Source: JAGNZR01 sp051656905
GTDB lineage: Bacteria > Fusobacteriota > Fusobacteriia > Fusobacteriales > Fusobacteriaceae
Length of the DNA: 64,000 nt
Direction: 5' to 3'
Assembly (NCBI GenBank): GCA_051656905.1
Contig: JBOFJQ010000036.1
Location: 62,001 to 126,000, forward strand
Both the position numbers and the translations under genes were made by a program. Position 1 is the first letter of the stretch. Every line of letters begins with the position of its first letter. Positions 25,094-34,384 of this stretch are shown here, piece by piece. Under the pieces are notes generated by a model. It saw nothing but the letters and a program-made list of their open reading frames with translations, searched no databases and was not told the DNA's origin.

Positions 25094-27936
25094 GAAAAAC
25101 TAGTTTAATAGTCTTCTCTTTATTGTTTTCAGCAACTATGTTAGCTGGGGAAAAAGAGGAACTAACTTATTTGAATGAGTTATACGGGCAAAAGAGGTAC
25201 AACGAAGCTATTCAGCAGTCGAAAAAATTTATTAGGACTTATCCGGTTTCTGAGCAAAAATACTCTGTTGATGAAAGATTGGCAAAAACATATTATGTTA
25301 GAAGAGACTATACAAACTCATTAGAAGCTTTTAATAAAATATTGTCAAGTTACGCTTTAACAGCTCAACAAACTTATGAATTTTATTACTATATTGCAAA
25401 ATGTTATTTACAATTAGAAGAGCCAGCAAAAGCAATACAAACAATAAAGAAAATAGATAAGAAAAGTGTTTTTTATGAAAGAGCGTTCTACGACATGGGA
25501 ATAATTTATCTTGATAGAGATGACTATGAGAATGCCTTTAAAACATTTAAAAATATAGCTGTAAATGGAAATGTATTTAAAAATCCTGCTACATTTAACA
25601 TGGCTTTAACTGCTTACAATGATGGTAAATATCAACTTGTAATAGATATTTTAAACAGTTATGTAACTTTAAAAGATAAAAATAGAGATGATAGTGCTAT
25701 TTTATATTTATATGGAACATCATACTATAAGTTAAATAAAACAGAGGAAGCAATACCATATTTTACAGAGTTAACAAAGAGATATTCAAGTACAGCTTAC
25801 GGTAAAAAAGCTCATATAGTTTTAATTGAAATCTATGCTAATAAATCTAATAATGAAATGGTAAGAAAATATTCAGAAGCAGTAAAAGGAACTCCAGAAG
25901 AAGCGGAAGCTTTTGTAACTTTAGGAGACTACTATGTTTCAATAAATGAATTTAGTAAGGCTATGAGTTATTACCAAAGAGCTAATTTAGAGACAACTCC
26001 AAGAGCGCTATACGGTTATGGATATTCATTATATAGAATGGATAAAATTAGAGAAGCATTACCTCTATTTATAAAGTTAGAAAAAAGTTCTTACTATAAC
26101 CAAGCTGTTTATTATAAGTTTGCTTGTTATTATAAACTAAAGCAGTATAAAACAATTGTTGATAATAGAAAGGAAGCTAAGAAAATAGTTGTTACTCAAC
26201 AAGATAACGATAATATAAATATAATTATAGCTAACTCAGCTTATGAACTTAATATGTATCCTTTAGCAAGAGACTACTACACTAAGTTAAATTTACATAC
26301 TCCTAGTAAAGATAATCTATTTAGAGTTATTACAATGAGTGGTAAGCTTAATAAAGCTGATGATGTTGAAATGAGAATGAATGATTATAAGAGATTATAC
26401 CCAGGAGATAAAGAGTATAGAAAGAAAATATACGTAGCAGCTGGAGAATCTTTGTATAATAATAAAAAAGCAGATTTAGCAGAAAAATATTATAGAGAAT
26501 ATTTAGCTACAGAGAATGATCCTGATATCTTAAATGCACTAACAGCATTACTTGTTAACGAAAAGAAATACTCTGAGATGGGACAAGTTTTAGATAAACA
26601 AGCAGATACTACAGAAAATAGATATTTAAGAGCAGTTTCAGCAGCAGGATTAGGAAATTATGAAGAAGCTGAAAATTATTATCAAAGAGTTTTATCAGAC
26701 ATTGGTAATGATAGAAATAACAAATGGTATCCAAAAGTAAAATCTAACCAAATAAAGAATTACTTCTTATGGGGAAAATATGAAAAAGTTATAAGCGAAG
26801 GGGAAGCATTTGTAAATCTGCCTAATGCAATAGATAAAAATGACGTAATTGAAAAAATATCTATTAGTTATTATAGATTAGATAACTTTAGTAAGAGTAG
26901 AGAGTATTCTACTAAACTGTTAAGTGATCCTGAAAAATCAGATGCAACAACATTCCAAATAGCAGATTCATATTTTGCAGAAAAAAATTATGAAAAAGCA
27001 AAAGAAATGTATAATCAAATTTATACATCAAGTCCTGATGCTAAAAGCCAAGAAATTGCGTTGTATTCTTTAACTAAAGTTGCAACAGCAACAAAAAATA
27101 TTGCAGATTTCAAAAAACTTAGTGGACAGTTCTTAGCTCAATATCCAGATAGCCAATATAAAGAAAATATGCTTTCTAATTATTCGCAAGTAGCTAGTAC
27201 AATAACGAATAATGCAGATGTATCTAAGACTTATAAAACTATTTATGATAGTAGTAGTGAAGACCACGTAAAACAAAATGCTTTAGAAAAAATGGTTGAA
27301 GCTGATATTTCAAGCAGAAAATATGGTGAAGCTGAAAGAAATGCAAAATTAATAACAAATGAGATGAAACGTGCTTACTCTTTATCTCAGATATATGAAA
27401 AAACAAAAAAAGCAGATTTAGGAGCTAGACAAAATGAAGTTTTAATTAAGTATGCAGATTATAAAGAGTATGCTGCAATGAATTTAGCAAAATATTGGTA
27501 TTCTAAAGGAAGCTTAGCTAAAGCAAGAGGATACTATAGTCAAGTATTAACAATAAATGGTAGTTCATACAAAGATGTAGCTTTATTCCAAATGGCTCAA
27601 ATAGATGAAAAAACTGGAAAAAAAGATAGTGCAATTAGTAACTATAGAAAATTATACGTAGAATTCCCAAGAAGTCAGTATAATGATGAAGCAAAATTAA
27701 AAGCAGCACAATTAACTGAAGCTAAGAGTCCTAACGAAGCTTTAAAAATTTATATGGATATTGCTAAAACAAGTAAAGTAAAAAGCTATAAAAGTTTTGC
27801 TTTAGAAAAATTAGTATATACAGGATTAAAAGCTAAAAAAATGGAAATAGCTAAAAAGTATTATAATGAGTTAAAAAAAGTTGACCCAAGTGCAGCTAAA
27901 AAATATGAGCAATTTTTTGCAGGAGGTGCACAATAA
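25090..27936 (+). CDS. Large exported tetratricopeptide repeat protein
   Basis: A 948-residue protein with an N-terminal signal peptide (about 1-18, ending MLAG) and helical repeats over its whole length. Many match the TPR pattern, for example YYIAKCYLQLEEPAKAIQ, ILYLYGTSYYKLNKTEEAI and YGYGYSLYRMDKIREALP, with YbgF/BamD-like units toward the C terminus. It probably acts as a periplasmic scaffold. It is joined to a small exported protein, ExbB, ExbD and TonB, so a part in envelope energy transduction or Tol-Pal-like function is plausible; this is inferred from context. Confidence 0.8.
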   Translation: MRKTSLIVFSLLFSATMLAGEKEELTYLNELYGQKRYNEAIQQSKKFIRTYPVSEQKYSVDERLAKTYYVRRDYTNSLEAFNKILSSYALTAQQTYEFYYYIAKCYLQLEEPAKAIQTIKKIDKKSVFYERAFYDMGIIYLDRDDYENAFKTFKNIAVNGNVFKNPATFNMALTAYNDGKYQLVIDILNSYVTLKDKNRDDSAILYLYGTSYYKLNKTEEAIPYFTELTKRYSSTAYGKKAHIVLIEIYANKSNNEMVRKYSEAVKGTPEEAEAFVTLGDYYVSINEFSKAMSYYQRANLETTPRALYGYGYSLYRMDKIREALPLFIKLEKSSYYNQAVYYKFACYYKLKQYKTIVDNRKEAKKIVVTQQDNDNINIIIANSAYELNMYPLARDYYTKLNLHTPSKDNLFRVITMSGKLNKADDVEMRMNDYKRLYPGDKEYRKKIYVAAGESLYNNKKADLAEKYYREYLATENDPDILNALTALLVNEKKYSEMGQVLDKQADTTENRYLRAVSAAGLGNYEEAENYYQRVLSDIGNDRNNKWYPKVKSNQIKNYFLWGKYEKVISEGEAFVNLPNAIDKNDVIEKISISYYRLDNFSKSREYSTKLLSDPEKSDATTFQIADSYFAEKNYEKAKEMYNQIYTSSPDAKSQEIALYSLTKVATATKNIADFKKLSGQFLAQYPDSQYKENMLSNYSQVASTITNNADVSKTYKTIYDSSSEDHVKQNALEKMVEADISSRKYGEAERNAKLITNEMKRAYSLSQIYEKTKKADLGARQNEVLIKYADYKEYAAMNLAKYWYSKGSLAKARGYYSQVLTINGSSYKDVALFQMAQIDEKTGKKDSAISNYRKLYVEFPRSQYNDEAKLKAAQLTEAKSPNEALKIYMDIAKTSKVKSYKSFALEKLVYTGLKAKKMEIAKKYYNELKKVDPSAAKKYEQFFAGGAQ

Positions 27937-28262
27937 TGTTGAAAAAAATATTAGTAATTAGTCTATTAATAACTTCAGTATCTTTTGCAACCGATGATAG
28001 TCAAGGTGATGTTTCAACATCACCTATCATAGGAAAAGAAGTTACAGGAGTAAACCTACAACAACTGGAGTATAAACAAATTATGAATACTAATGATTTG
28101 CTTAAAAACCAAAAAATAGAATCAACAAATATGGAGATTGTAGGAGATAGTATAAAAAGACAAAAACAAAGAATAAAAGTTGTTCAATCTGATGAGGTTC
28201 AACTTCAAAAAGAGATTGTAAAAGGTAAAAAATCAGGATTCTTTGGTTCTTTATTTGATTAA
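27936..28262 (+). CDS. Small exported protein between TPR and exbB genes
   Basis: A 108-residue protein I do not recognise. It has a signal peptide (about 1-18, ending SFA) and a polar, Gln/Lys-rich, probably helical mature part that ends in a Gly-Phe stretch (KSGFFGSLFD). It begins on the last base of the TPR stop codon, after AGGAGGTG, so it is tightly coupled to that gene. It may be a periplasmic partner of the TPR protein. Confidence 0.65.
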   Translation: MLKKILVISLLITSVSFATDDSQGDVSTSPIIGKEVTGVNLQQLEYKQIMNTNDLLKNQKIESTNMEIVGDSIKRQKQRIKVVQSDEVQLQKEIVKGKKSGFFGSLFD

Positions 28263-28345
28263 GATATTAAAAAAATTAAAGTTTTAGGTGTAAAATATTA
28301 AACTATAAAAAATAAAATTATAAAGAGAGAAAAAGGAGAGTTTTT

Positions 28346-28957
28346 ATGCAGTGGATGAGAAATGGTGGACCGTTAATGTACTTTATTTTAATGATGTCTA
28401 TAGCGGGGTTAACAGCAGCAATAGAGAGATTTTTATACTTTAGACTAAATGAAGGTGGTAATTTTTCTAAAATAAAAAATAATGTTAAACAACATATAGA
28501 AAGAAAAGAGATTAAAGAGGCTATAATAATATTAAACGGAAACAAGAATGCTTCTTCAAGAGTAATAAAAGATGTATTAACTTACTGGTATAGAACTAAT
28601 ACTACAAATTTAGTTTCTATAGAAGAGAAAGCTAAAGAGTCAATGTTAGCTCAAATGCCAGCACTTGAAAAAAATATGTGGATATTATCACTAGTTGCCC
28701 ATGCTACTCCTTTACTTGGACTATTAGGAACAGTTACAGGGATGATGGCAGCCTTCAGTGCTGTTGCACTTCATGGAACAGGAGATCCAGCAGTTCTTGC
28801 AAGTGGAATATCAGAGGCACTTATAACAACAGCAGGGGGACTTTTCGTTGCGATTCCTGCCCTTGTAATATATAACTACTTTAATAAAAAAATTGATGAT
28901 TCAATATCAGAAATGGAAAAATCAGCAACAGAAATGATAAACTTCTTTAGAAAATAG
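28346..28957 (+). CDS. exbB: ExbB/TolQ/MotA-family proton channel protein
   Basis: A 203-residue inner-membrane protein with three membrane segments: residues about 7-25, about 110-130 and about 150-175. The conserved region LLGLLGTVTGMMAAF and SGISEALITTAGGLFVAIPALV define the family. With ExbD it forms the proton-driven motor that energises TonB, encoded two genes downstream. A gap of 83 bases before it may hold a promoter. Confidence 0.93.
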   Translation: MQWMRNGGPLMYFILMMSIAGLTAAIERFLYFRLNEGGNFSKIKNNVKQHIERKEIKEAIIILNGNKNASSRVIKDVLTYWYRTNTTNLVSIEEKAKESMLAQMPALEKNMWILSLVAHATPLLGLLGTVTGMMAAFSAVALHGTGDPAVLASGISEALITTAGGLFVAIPALVIYNYFNKKIDDSISEMEKSATEMINFFRK

Positions 28958-28967
28958 GAGATAAAAT

Positions 28968-29417
28968 ATGAGATTAAATAGAATGAAAAGAAGGAACGGT
29001 GGGGAATTAATTCTAGAAATTACTCCTCTAATAGACGTTGTATTCTTATTACTTATATTTTTCTTAGTAGCAACGAGTTTTGAAGATAATAAAAGTGGAA
29101 TAAAAATAGATCTTCCAACTTCAACTATTAAAGAATTAAAAGAGGTAAAAGAGATACAAATAATTATTGATAAAAATATGCAGTTATCCCTTAATTTTAA
29201 AGAAAAAGGACAAGGAAGACAAGAAAAAGTGACTATAGGGACATTAAGAGATGTTTTAGCTAAAAATTTAAGTAAAAGTGCTGAAAAAAATGTAATGATA
29301 AGTGCAGATAAATCTCTTGATTATGGACTAATAGTTAATGTTATGACTATTGCCAAGGAAGCAGGAGCATCGTCACTAGACATAGACACGTCATCAGCAT
29401 CACCAGGTACTAAATAA
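28968..29417 (+). CDS. exbD: ExbD/TolR-family protein
   Basis: A 149-residue inner-membrane protein with one N-terminal membrane segment. The motif EITPLIDVVFLLLIFFLVATSF contains the protonatable Asp (LIDVVF), and a periplasmic C-terminal domain follows. It works with ExbB as the ion-conducting stator. It lies 10 bases after exbB. Confidence 0.93.
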   Translation: MRLNRMKRRNGGELILEITPLIDVVFLLLIFFLVATSFEDNKSGIKIDLPTSTIKELKEVKEIQIIIDKNMQLSLNFKEKGQGRQEKVTIGTLRDVLAKNLSKSAEKNVMISADKSLDYGLIVNVMTIAKEAGASSLDIDTSSASPGTK

Positions 29418-29431
29418 TAGGAGGAGAAGTT

Positions 29432-30166
29432 ATGAAAAAAGTAGATAGTTTTTCTTTTACACTTTCTCTTATAATTAATGTATTGATTCTTTTAATAATG
29501 TCTTTTAATGCACCTAAAAAAGCTGCGGGAAAATTAAAAGTAGGACTAGTTGCATTAGATAACAAAGGAGCTGTTAATTACGAAGGATTCAAGGATGTAA
29601 CTGGAAAAACACCGATAAAACCTCCAGAACCCCCAAAACCTGATGTACCTAAAACGAAAGAGCCAGAAAATCAAAAAACTTTAAGCTTAGAAGAAAGATT
29701 ACAGGAGATAGAAATTTCAGCTCCTAAGATCGATACGCCTTCAACAAAGGGTGTAGTTGTGAAAAAAGATAAGAAGAGTGCTAGCTCGTCATCACAACAA
29801 AGTTCAGAGCAATACGCTGAAGCACCTATAAAGACTATAGGTTCTGTTTCAGGAATTCCAAGTGGGTATAAACTAGGATCAGCAGATGGAGATATTATAG
29901 CGGATTGGAGTCCAAGTAATAGAAACCCTGTGTATCCACAGTCAGCTCAGGCAAAAGGGTTAAATGGAAGTGTAAGATTAAGGTTAACTATAGATGAGTA
30001 TGGTAATGTTTTAGGTGTAGCATTTGAAAAAGGCTCAGGAGTTCCAGAGATAAACTTAGCGATAGAACAAGTTGCTAGAACATGGAAAATAAACTTAAAG
30101 AAAAAAGGCAAAACAGTTTATGGAGACGTAATTCTTGAATATAATTTTAAATTAACAGGAAACTAA
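29432..30166 (+). CDS. tonB: TonB energy transducer
   Basis: A 244-residue periplasm-spanning protein with an N-terminal membrane anchor (about 8-24), a Pro/Lys/Glu linker (KPPEPPKPDVPKTKEP near residue 67) and a C-terminal TonB domain (about 165-244: NPVYPQSAQAKGLNGSVRLR ... ILEYNFKL). It transmits energy from ExbBD to outer-membrane receptors. No TonB-dependent receptor gene is present in this window. Confidence 0.93.
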   Translation: MKKVDSFSFTLSLIINVLILLIMSFNAPKKAAGKLKVGLVALDNKGAVNYEGFKDVTGKTPIKPPEPPKPDVPKTKEPENQKTLSLEERLQEIEISAPKIDTPSTKGVVVKKDKKSASSSSQQSSEQYAEAPIKTIGSVSGIPSGYKLGSADGDIIADWSPSNRNPVYPQSAQAKGLNGSVRLRLTIDEYGNVLGVAFEKGSGVPEINLAIEQVARTWKINLKKKGKTVYGDVILEYNFKLTGN

Positions 30167-30185
30167 ATAAAATATAGGAGAGAGT

Positions 30186-31577
30186 ATGATTTTTTTAGGT
30201 TTTAGATTAGATAATATATTAAAAAATGAAATTGAAAATAGTTTAGAATACGAATTGACATCAACAGAAACGGTAATAGAGTTTTTAGATAATGTAAAAA
30301 CTAAGCGGTTTGATGCAATTATAATAGAGGAAAAGAATCATAAAGAAGAAGGTTTAATTAATCTTATAACAAAAGCTGTAGAGTATCAAAAAAAATCAGT
30401 AGTTATAATATTAGGAGAAACTTCTAATTTGAATATAGTAGTAGGTAGTCTAAAAGCTGGTGCTTATGACTACATACTTAAACCTATTTCTGCAAAAGAG
30501 ATTATAAAAATCATTAACAAATCTGTTAATGATAAGAAAACAGCAGCAGAAAAAATTGATAAGAATAAGAATACAGGTGATAAATTAATAGGGCACTCGA
30601 AAGAGATGCTAGAAGTGTATAAGAAGATTGGAAAAGTTTCTAAATCTATGTTGCCTGTACTTATTGTTGGAGAAAATGGTTGTGGAAAAACAAGTGTTGC
30701 TACAGCAATTCATCAATTTAGTGATAATAAAAAAGAACCTTTTCTTGCAATAAACTGCTTAGCTTTAGGAAGCGAACTTATTGAAAGAAAACTTTTTGGA
30801 TATGAAAAAGGTGCATTTAAAGGTGCTGTAATATCTCAAATTGGAGATTTAGAAAAAATATCAAATGGAACACTTCACTTAGGAAATATAGAGTCTTTGA
30901 GCTTAGAATTACAATCAAAGATTTTATATTTTATTGAGCAAGGGGAATTTTTTAGAATAGGAAGTCCCGTTCCAATAAAAAGTAATGTCAGAATTATTGC
31001 GTCGACTACTAAAAACCTTAATGAAAAAATAATTAAAGAGCAATTTATAGAAGAGTTATATCTTAAATTAAAAGTTTTAGAAATTAACATACCAGCATTA
31101 AGAGAACGTAAAGAAGATATTCCTCTTATACTTGATCACTATATTAAACAGTGTAACCAAGAGTTAGATGCTAATGTGAAAGGGATAAGTAAGCCAGCTC
31201 TAAAAAAATTATTAAGATATGATTGGCCTGGAAATGTAAATGAATTGAAAAATTCTATAAAATCGGCTATAGCTATTTCTAGAGGAAGTACAATAGTTTT
31301 AGATGATTTACCTAATAATTTATTAGGAACTTCGATGAATCTTTGTGATAATCAAACTAAAAGTTTATCTTTAAAAGAGTGGGTTAATAGTGAAATAACT
31401 GCTCTAAAGAAAAATAATAAGTTTGAGTATTATGATGAAATAATATCGAAAGTTGAAAAAGAGTTGATTAAACAGATTCTAGAGACAACTAATGGTAAAA
31501 AAGTAGAGACAGCAGAGTTTTTAGGAATCACAAGAAATACATTAAGAACAAAAATGCAAAAATATGATTTAGAATAA
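30186..31577 (+). CDS. Degenerate NtrC-like protein (receiver-AAA-Fis)
   Basis: A 463-residue protein laid out like a sigma-54 response regulator: receiver (about 1-115), AAA+ domain (about 135-365) and Fis-type helix-turn-helix (about 425-463, ETAEFLGITRNTLRTKM). Key residues are altered. The phospho-acceptor Asp is replaced (DAIIIEEKN); Walker A survives as GENGCGKT; the sigma-54 contact GAFTGA is GAFKGA; Walker B, normally GTLFLDEI, is GTLHLGNI; and the FREDLYYRL arginine fingers are FIEELYLKL. It is therefore probably not an ATP-driven sigma-54 activator but a DNA-binding regulator or scaffold. It lies 19 bases after tonB and 18 before dnaX. Confidence 0.8.
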   Translation: MIFLGFRLDNILKNEIENSLEYELTSTETVIEFLDNVKTKRFDAIIIEEKNHKEEGLINLITKAVEYQKKSVVIILGETSNLNIVVGSLKAGAYDYILKPISAKEIIKIINKSVNDKKTAAEKIDKNKNTGDKLIGHSKEMLEVYKKIGKVSKSMLPVLIVGENGCGKTSVATAIHQFSDNKKEPFLAINCLALGSELIERKLFGYEKGAFKGAVISQIGDLEKISNGTLHLGNIESLSLELQSKILYFIEQGEFFRIGSPVPIKSNVRIIASTTKNLNEKIIKEQFIEELYLKLKVLEINIPALRERKEDIPLILDHYIKQCNQELDANVKGISKPALKKLLRYDWPGNVNELKNSIKSAIAISRGSTIVLDDLPNNLLGTSMNLCDNQTKSLSLKEWVNSEITALKKNNKFEYYDEIISKVEKELIKQILETTNGKKVETAEFLGITRNTLRTKMQKYDLE

Positions 31578-31595
31578 TTAAAATAGGAGGAAAAG

Positions 31596-33092
31596 ATGCA
31601 CATCACTCTATATAGAAAATATAGATCTAACGATTTTAATGAAGTCTCGGGACAAGATGAAATTATAAAAGCAATAAGAAACTCATTAAAAAGTGATAAA
31701 TTGGCACATGCTTTTCTTTTTAGTGGACCTCGTGGAGTAGGAAAGACAACTTTAGCTAGACTTATAGCTAAAGGGGTTAATTGTATGACAAATGGAGTTA
31801 CAGATGAACCGTGTAATACATGTGAAAACTGTAAAGCTATAACCGAAGGTACATTTATGGATATGGTAGAAATAGATGGAGCTTCTAATAGAGGTATAGA
31901 TGAGATTAGAGAACTAAAAGATAAAATTAACTATAAACCTGCTAAAGGTAGAAAGAAAATTTATATAATAGATGAAGTTCATATGCTTACAAAAGAAGCC
32001 TTTAATGCTTTATTAAAGACGTTAGAAGAACCACCTGAACATGCGATTTTTATACTGGCAACAACAGAACCTGAAAAAATATTACCAACAATAATCTCTC
32101 GTTGTCAAAGATACGATTTCAAAACTATTCCTTTTCTTAAAATGAAGGAGAGGCTAGAATATATCTCAAAGCAAGAGGGAATACAGATAGATGATGAAGC
32201 ATTAAATGTGATTTATGAAAGCTCATGTGGAAGTATGAGGGATGCTATCTCTATTTTAGAAAGAGTGTATATTAATTTTATAAATGAAGAGATAACTCGT
32301 GAAAAAATTGAGAAGATATTAGGAATAACTCCATTACAAAAGATAAAAGATTTTATTCAAAGTATAGAGAAGAAAGATAAAGAATCTCTGGTAACTCATT
32401 TAGAAGAGTTATGGATAGATTCTTTGGATATAGAGAGTTTTTTCAAAGATTTAGCAAAGACTACAAGGGATTTAATACAGAAAAAAGAGATGACATCAGA
32501 GGTTGGTCTAAAAATAATTTCTTCAATATATACAGCAATATCAAAATTCAAATATGAAGAGGATAAAAGACTGCTAGGTTATGTTGTTATTGAAGAAATA
32601 TTGAAATCTAATAAAGTAATTGAAGCACAAAATGTGGAGAGATATGAAGTTAAAAACGATTATTCTCTAAAAAGAGAAAAAGAATCCGTAACTACAAATA
32701 CTACTGAGAGCATAGGAAATACAGAAAAAAGAAATAAAAGTAGTGAAAGAGAGATAAAATTTAAAGAGATTACAGATAACTGGAATCTAGCTTTGAAAAA
32801 TATAAAGAAATATAAAATATCTTTAATAGCATTTTTAATAAATGCAAAACCACTAAAAATGGAAGATAATACTTTAATAGTTGAATTTTCTTATGAAAAT
32901 AGTTTTTCTGAAAAACAGATGAAAAAGCAAGCTAATAATGAAATTTTAGAGAAAGTATTCTCTGAAATTTTAGGAACACCACTGAATATAAGTTATCAAA
33001 TATGTGGTGGAAAAGAAGAGAAAAAAGAAAATTCAGAAGATTACACAAAAAAAATAGCTGATTTTTTTGGTGGAATAGTAATAGAAAATTAG
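31596..33092 (+). CDS. dnaX: DNA polymerase III subunits gamma/tau
   Basis: A 498-residue clamp-loader ATPase. Walker A is GPRGVGKTTLAR near residue 45, the zinc site is CMTNGVTDEPCNTCENC, Walker B is IYIIDEVHML and sensor/arginine finger is TIISRCQRYDF. The C-terminal part beyond about residue 370 is polar and poorly conserved, as in other short tau proteins. It opens a replication and translation set that continues with rplI and dnaB. Confidence 0.95.
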   Translation: MHITLYRKYRSNDFNEVSGQDEIIKAIRNSLKSDKLAHAFLFSGPRGVGKTTLARLIAKGVNCMTNGVTDEPCNTCENCKAITEGTFMDMVEIDGASNRGIDEIRELKDKINYKPAKGRKKIYIIDEVHMLTKEAFNALLKTLEEPPEHAIFILATTEPEKILPTIISRCQRYDFKTIPFLKMKERLEYISKQEGIQIDDEALNVIYESSCGSMRDAISILERVYINFINEEITREKIEKILGITPLQKIKDFIQSIEKKDKESLVTHLEELWIDSLDIESFFKDLAKTTRDLIQKKEMTSEVGLKIISSIYTAISKFKYEEDKRLLGYVVIEEILKSNKVIEAQNVERYEVKNDYSLKREKESVTTNTTESIGNTEKRNKSSEREIKFKEITDNWNLALKNIKKYKISLIAFLINAKPLKMEDNTLIVEFSYENSFSEKQMKKQANNEILEKVFSEILGTPLNISYQICGGKEEKKENSEDYTKKIADFFGGIVIEN

Positions 33093-33104
33093 AGGAGTTA
33101 GAGA

Positions 33105-33902
33105 ATGAACATAATTTTGAACGCATTGATTCTAGGAAGTTTTTTTATAACCGTTATTTCTCTATTCCCACCTTTAAGCATAGTATTTCCAATGTATAAA
33201 TTGAAAAAAACAAGGGGAAATACTCCAAGAGAAAGAGTAATTATAAATATGTTAGCCATGTTAATTATAGGTGTATTTATTTTCTTTAATGTGATTGATT
33301 GGGGGATTTTAGTATTATACATAGTATTTTCAATACCTGAATTATTATATTATTTAATACAAAAATTTAAACCAAGCATTCCTGTATTTGATAGAATAAG
33401 TATATCAAGTTTAATAATGTTTTTTATTATGCTTGTGGTATTTAAATATATTTTTAATGAACCAGGATTAGATTTAGAAAAAGTTAAAGAGCTATATAAG
33501 AATACAAAAGAGGTGTCTCAAGAGGATTTAAATGTAATATTTGGATATATAAAGAGAAATGCTTACTTAATAATTTTTATATATGCTTACTTAAGTAACT
33601 ATTTAGCGCATTGGGCAAAATTCCCAAAAATATTTAACGAATGGCAGCTTAATTATTTATGGACTATACCATATCTTATATTCTTTGGATTAAATTATGT
33701 TTATCCAGATAGTATTATTTACTCAAATGGTGAAAAGATAATGAAAGTAATTTTTATAGGTTATGGAGTAAAAGCTGTTAAATGTATAGCTGAAACATTT
33801 ACTGGAAAGAAAAAAATAGCTAAATTAATAGCAGTATTGGGACTATTATTGTCACCAACAACTGTTTTCATAGTGGGAGTATTTAGAAGTTTACTTTCAT
33901 AA
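33105..33902 (+). CDS. Polytopic membrane protein upstream of rplI (YybS-like)
   Basis: A 265-residue protein with about seven hydrophobic segments and a polar loop near residues 122-150. It lies between dnaX and rplI, the place where many Firmicutes carry the DUF2232/YybS membrane protein, and its size fits. No catalytic motif is visible. The family call is based on position and topology. Confidence 0.55.
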   Translation: MNIILNALILGSFFITVISLFPPLSIVFPMYKLKKTRGNTPRERVIINMLAMLIIGVFIFFNVIDWGILVLYIVFSIPELLYYLIQKFKPSIPVFDRISISSLIMFFIMLVVFKYIFNEPGLDLEKVKELYKNTKEVSQEDLNVIFGYIKRNAYLIIFIYAYLSNYLAHWAKFPKIFNEWQLNYLWTIPYLIFFGLNYVYPDSIIYSNGEKIMKVIFIGYGVKAVKCIAETFTGKKKIAKLIAVLGLLLSPTTVFIVGVFRSLLS

Positions 33903-33930
33903 AAATCAGATAAATATTAGGAGGAATAAA

Positions 33931-34374
33931 ATGTCAAAATTACAAGTTATTTTACTACAAGACGTTGCAGGACAAGGAAGAAAAGGAGAAATAGTTAATG
34001 TTTCTGAAGGATATGCTAGAAACTTTCTTTTAAAATTAAATAAAGGTATCATAGCAACACCAGAAGAGTTAAAGAAAATAGAAAATAGAAAGAAAAAAGA
34101 AGCTGAAAGAGCAGAAATCGATAAGCAAAAATCAATAGAAGTTAAGAAAGTATTAGAGGGAAAAGCTATAGTTATAAAAGTTAAAGTTGGAGATAACGGA
34201 AAAATGTTCGGAGCTATAACTAATAAAGAGGTATCTGAAGAGATAAAGAATGTATTTGCTATTGAAATAGATAGAAAGAAAATAGAATGTAACATTAAAA
34301 GTTTAGGAGAGCATACAGCTGTTGTAAAACTTCATCACGAAGTTAAAGCTGATGTAAAAGTTATAACACAATAA
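33931..34374 (+). CDS. rplI: 50S ribosomal protein L9
   Basis: A 147-residue protein of usual length. The N-terminal RNA-binding domain has the family signature VILLQDVAGQGRKGEIVNV followed by GYARNFLLKLNKGI, then a long connecting helix and the C-terminal domain. AGGAGG lies 8 bases before the start. dnaB follows after 10 bases, a conserved bacterial arrangement. Confidence 0.97.
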   Translation: MSKLQVILLQDVAGQGRKGEIVNVSEGYARNFLLKLNKGIIATPEELKKIENRKKKEAERAEIDKQKSIEVKKVLEGKAIVIKVKVGDNGKMFGAITNKEVSEEIKNVFAIEIDRKKIECNIKSLGEHTAVVKLHHEVKADVKVITQ

Positions 34375-34384
34375 GGAGTAATTT

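Noticed and set aside
32720..32740. Programmed -1 frameshift site in dnaX (AAAAAAG run)
   Set aside because: The run is in the wrong phase for the A-AAA-AAG slippery heptamer, and no clear downstream stop plus hairpin supports a gamma product.
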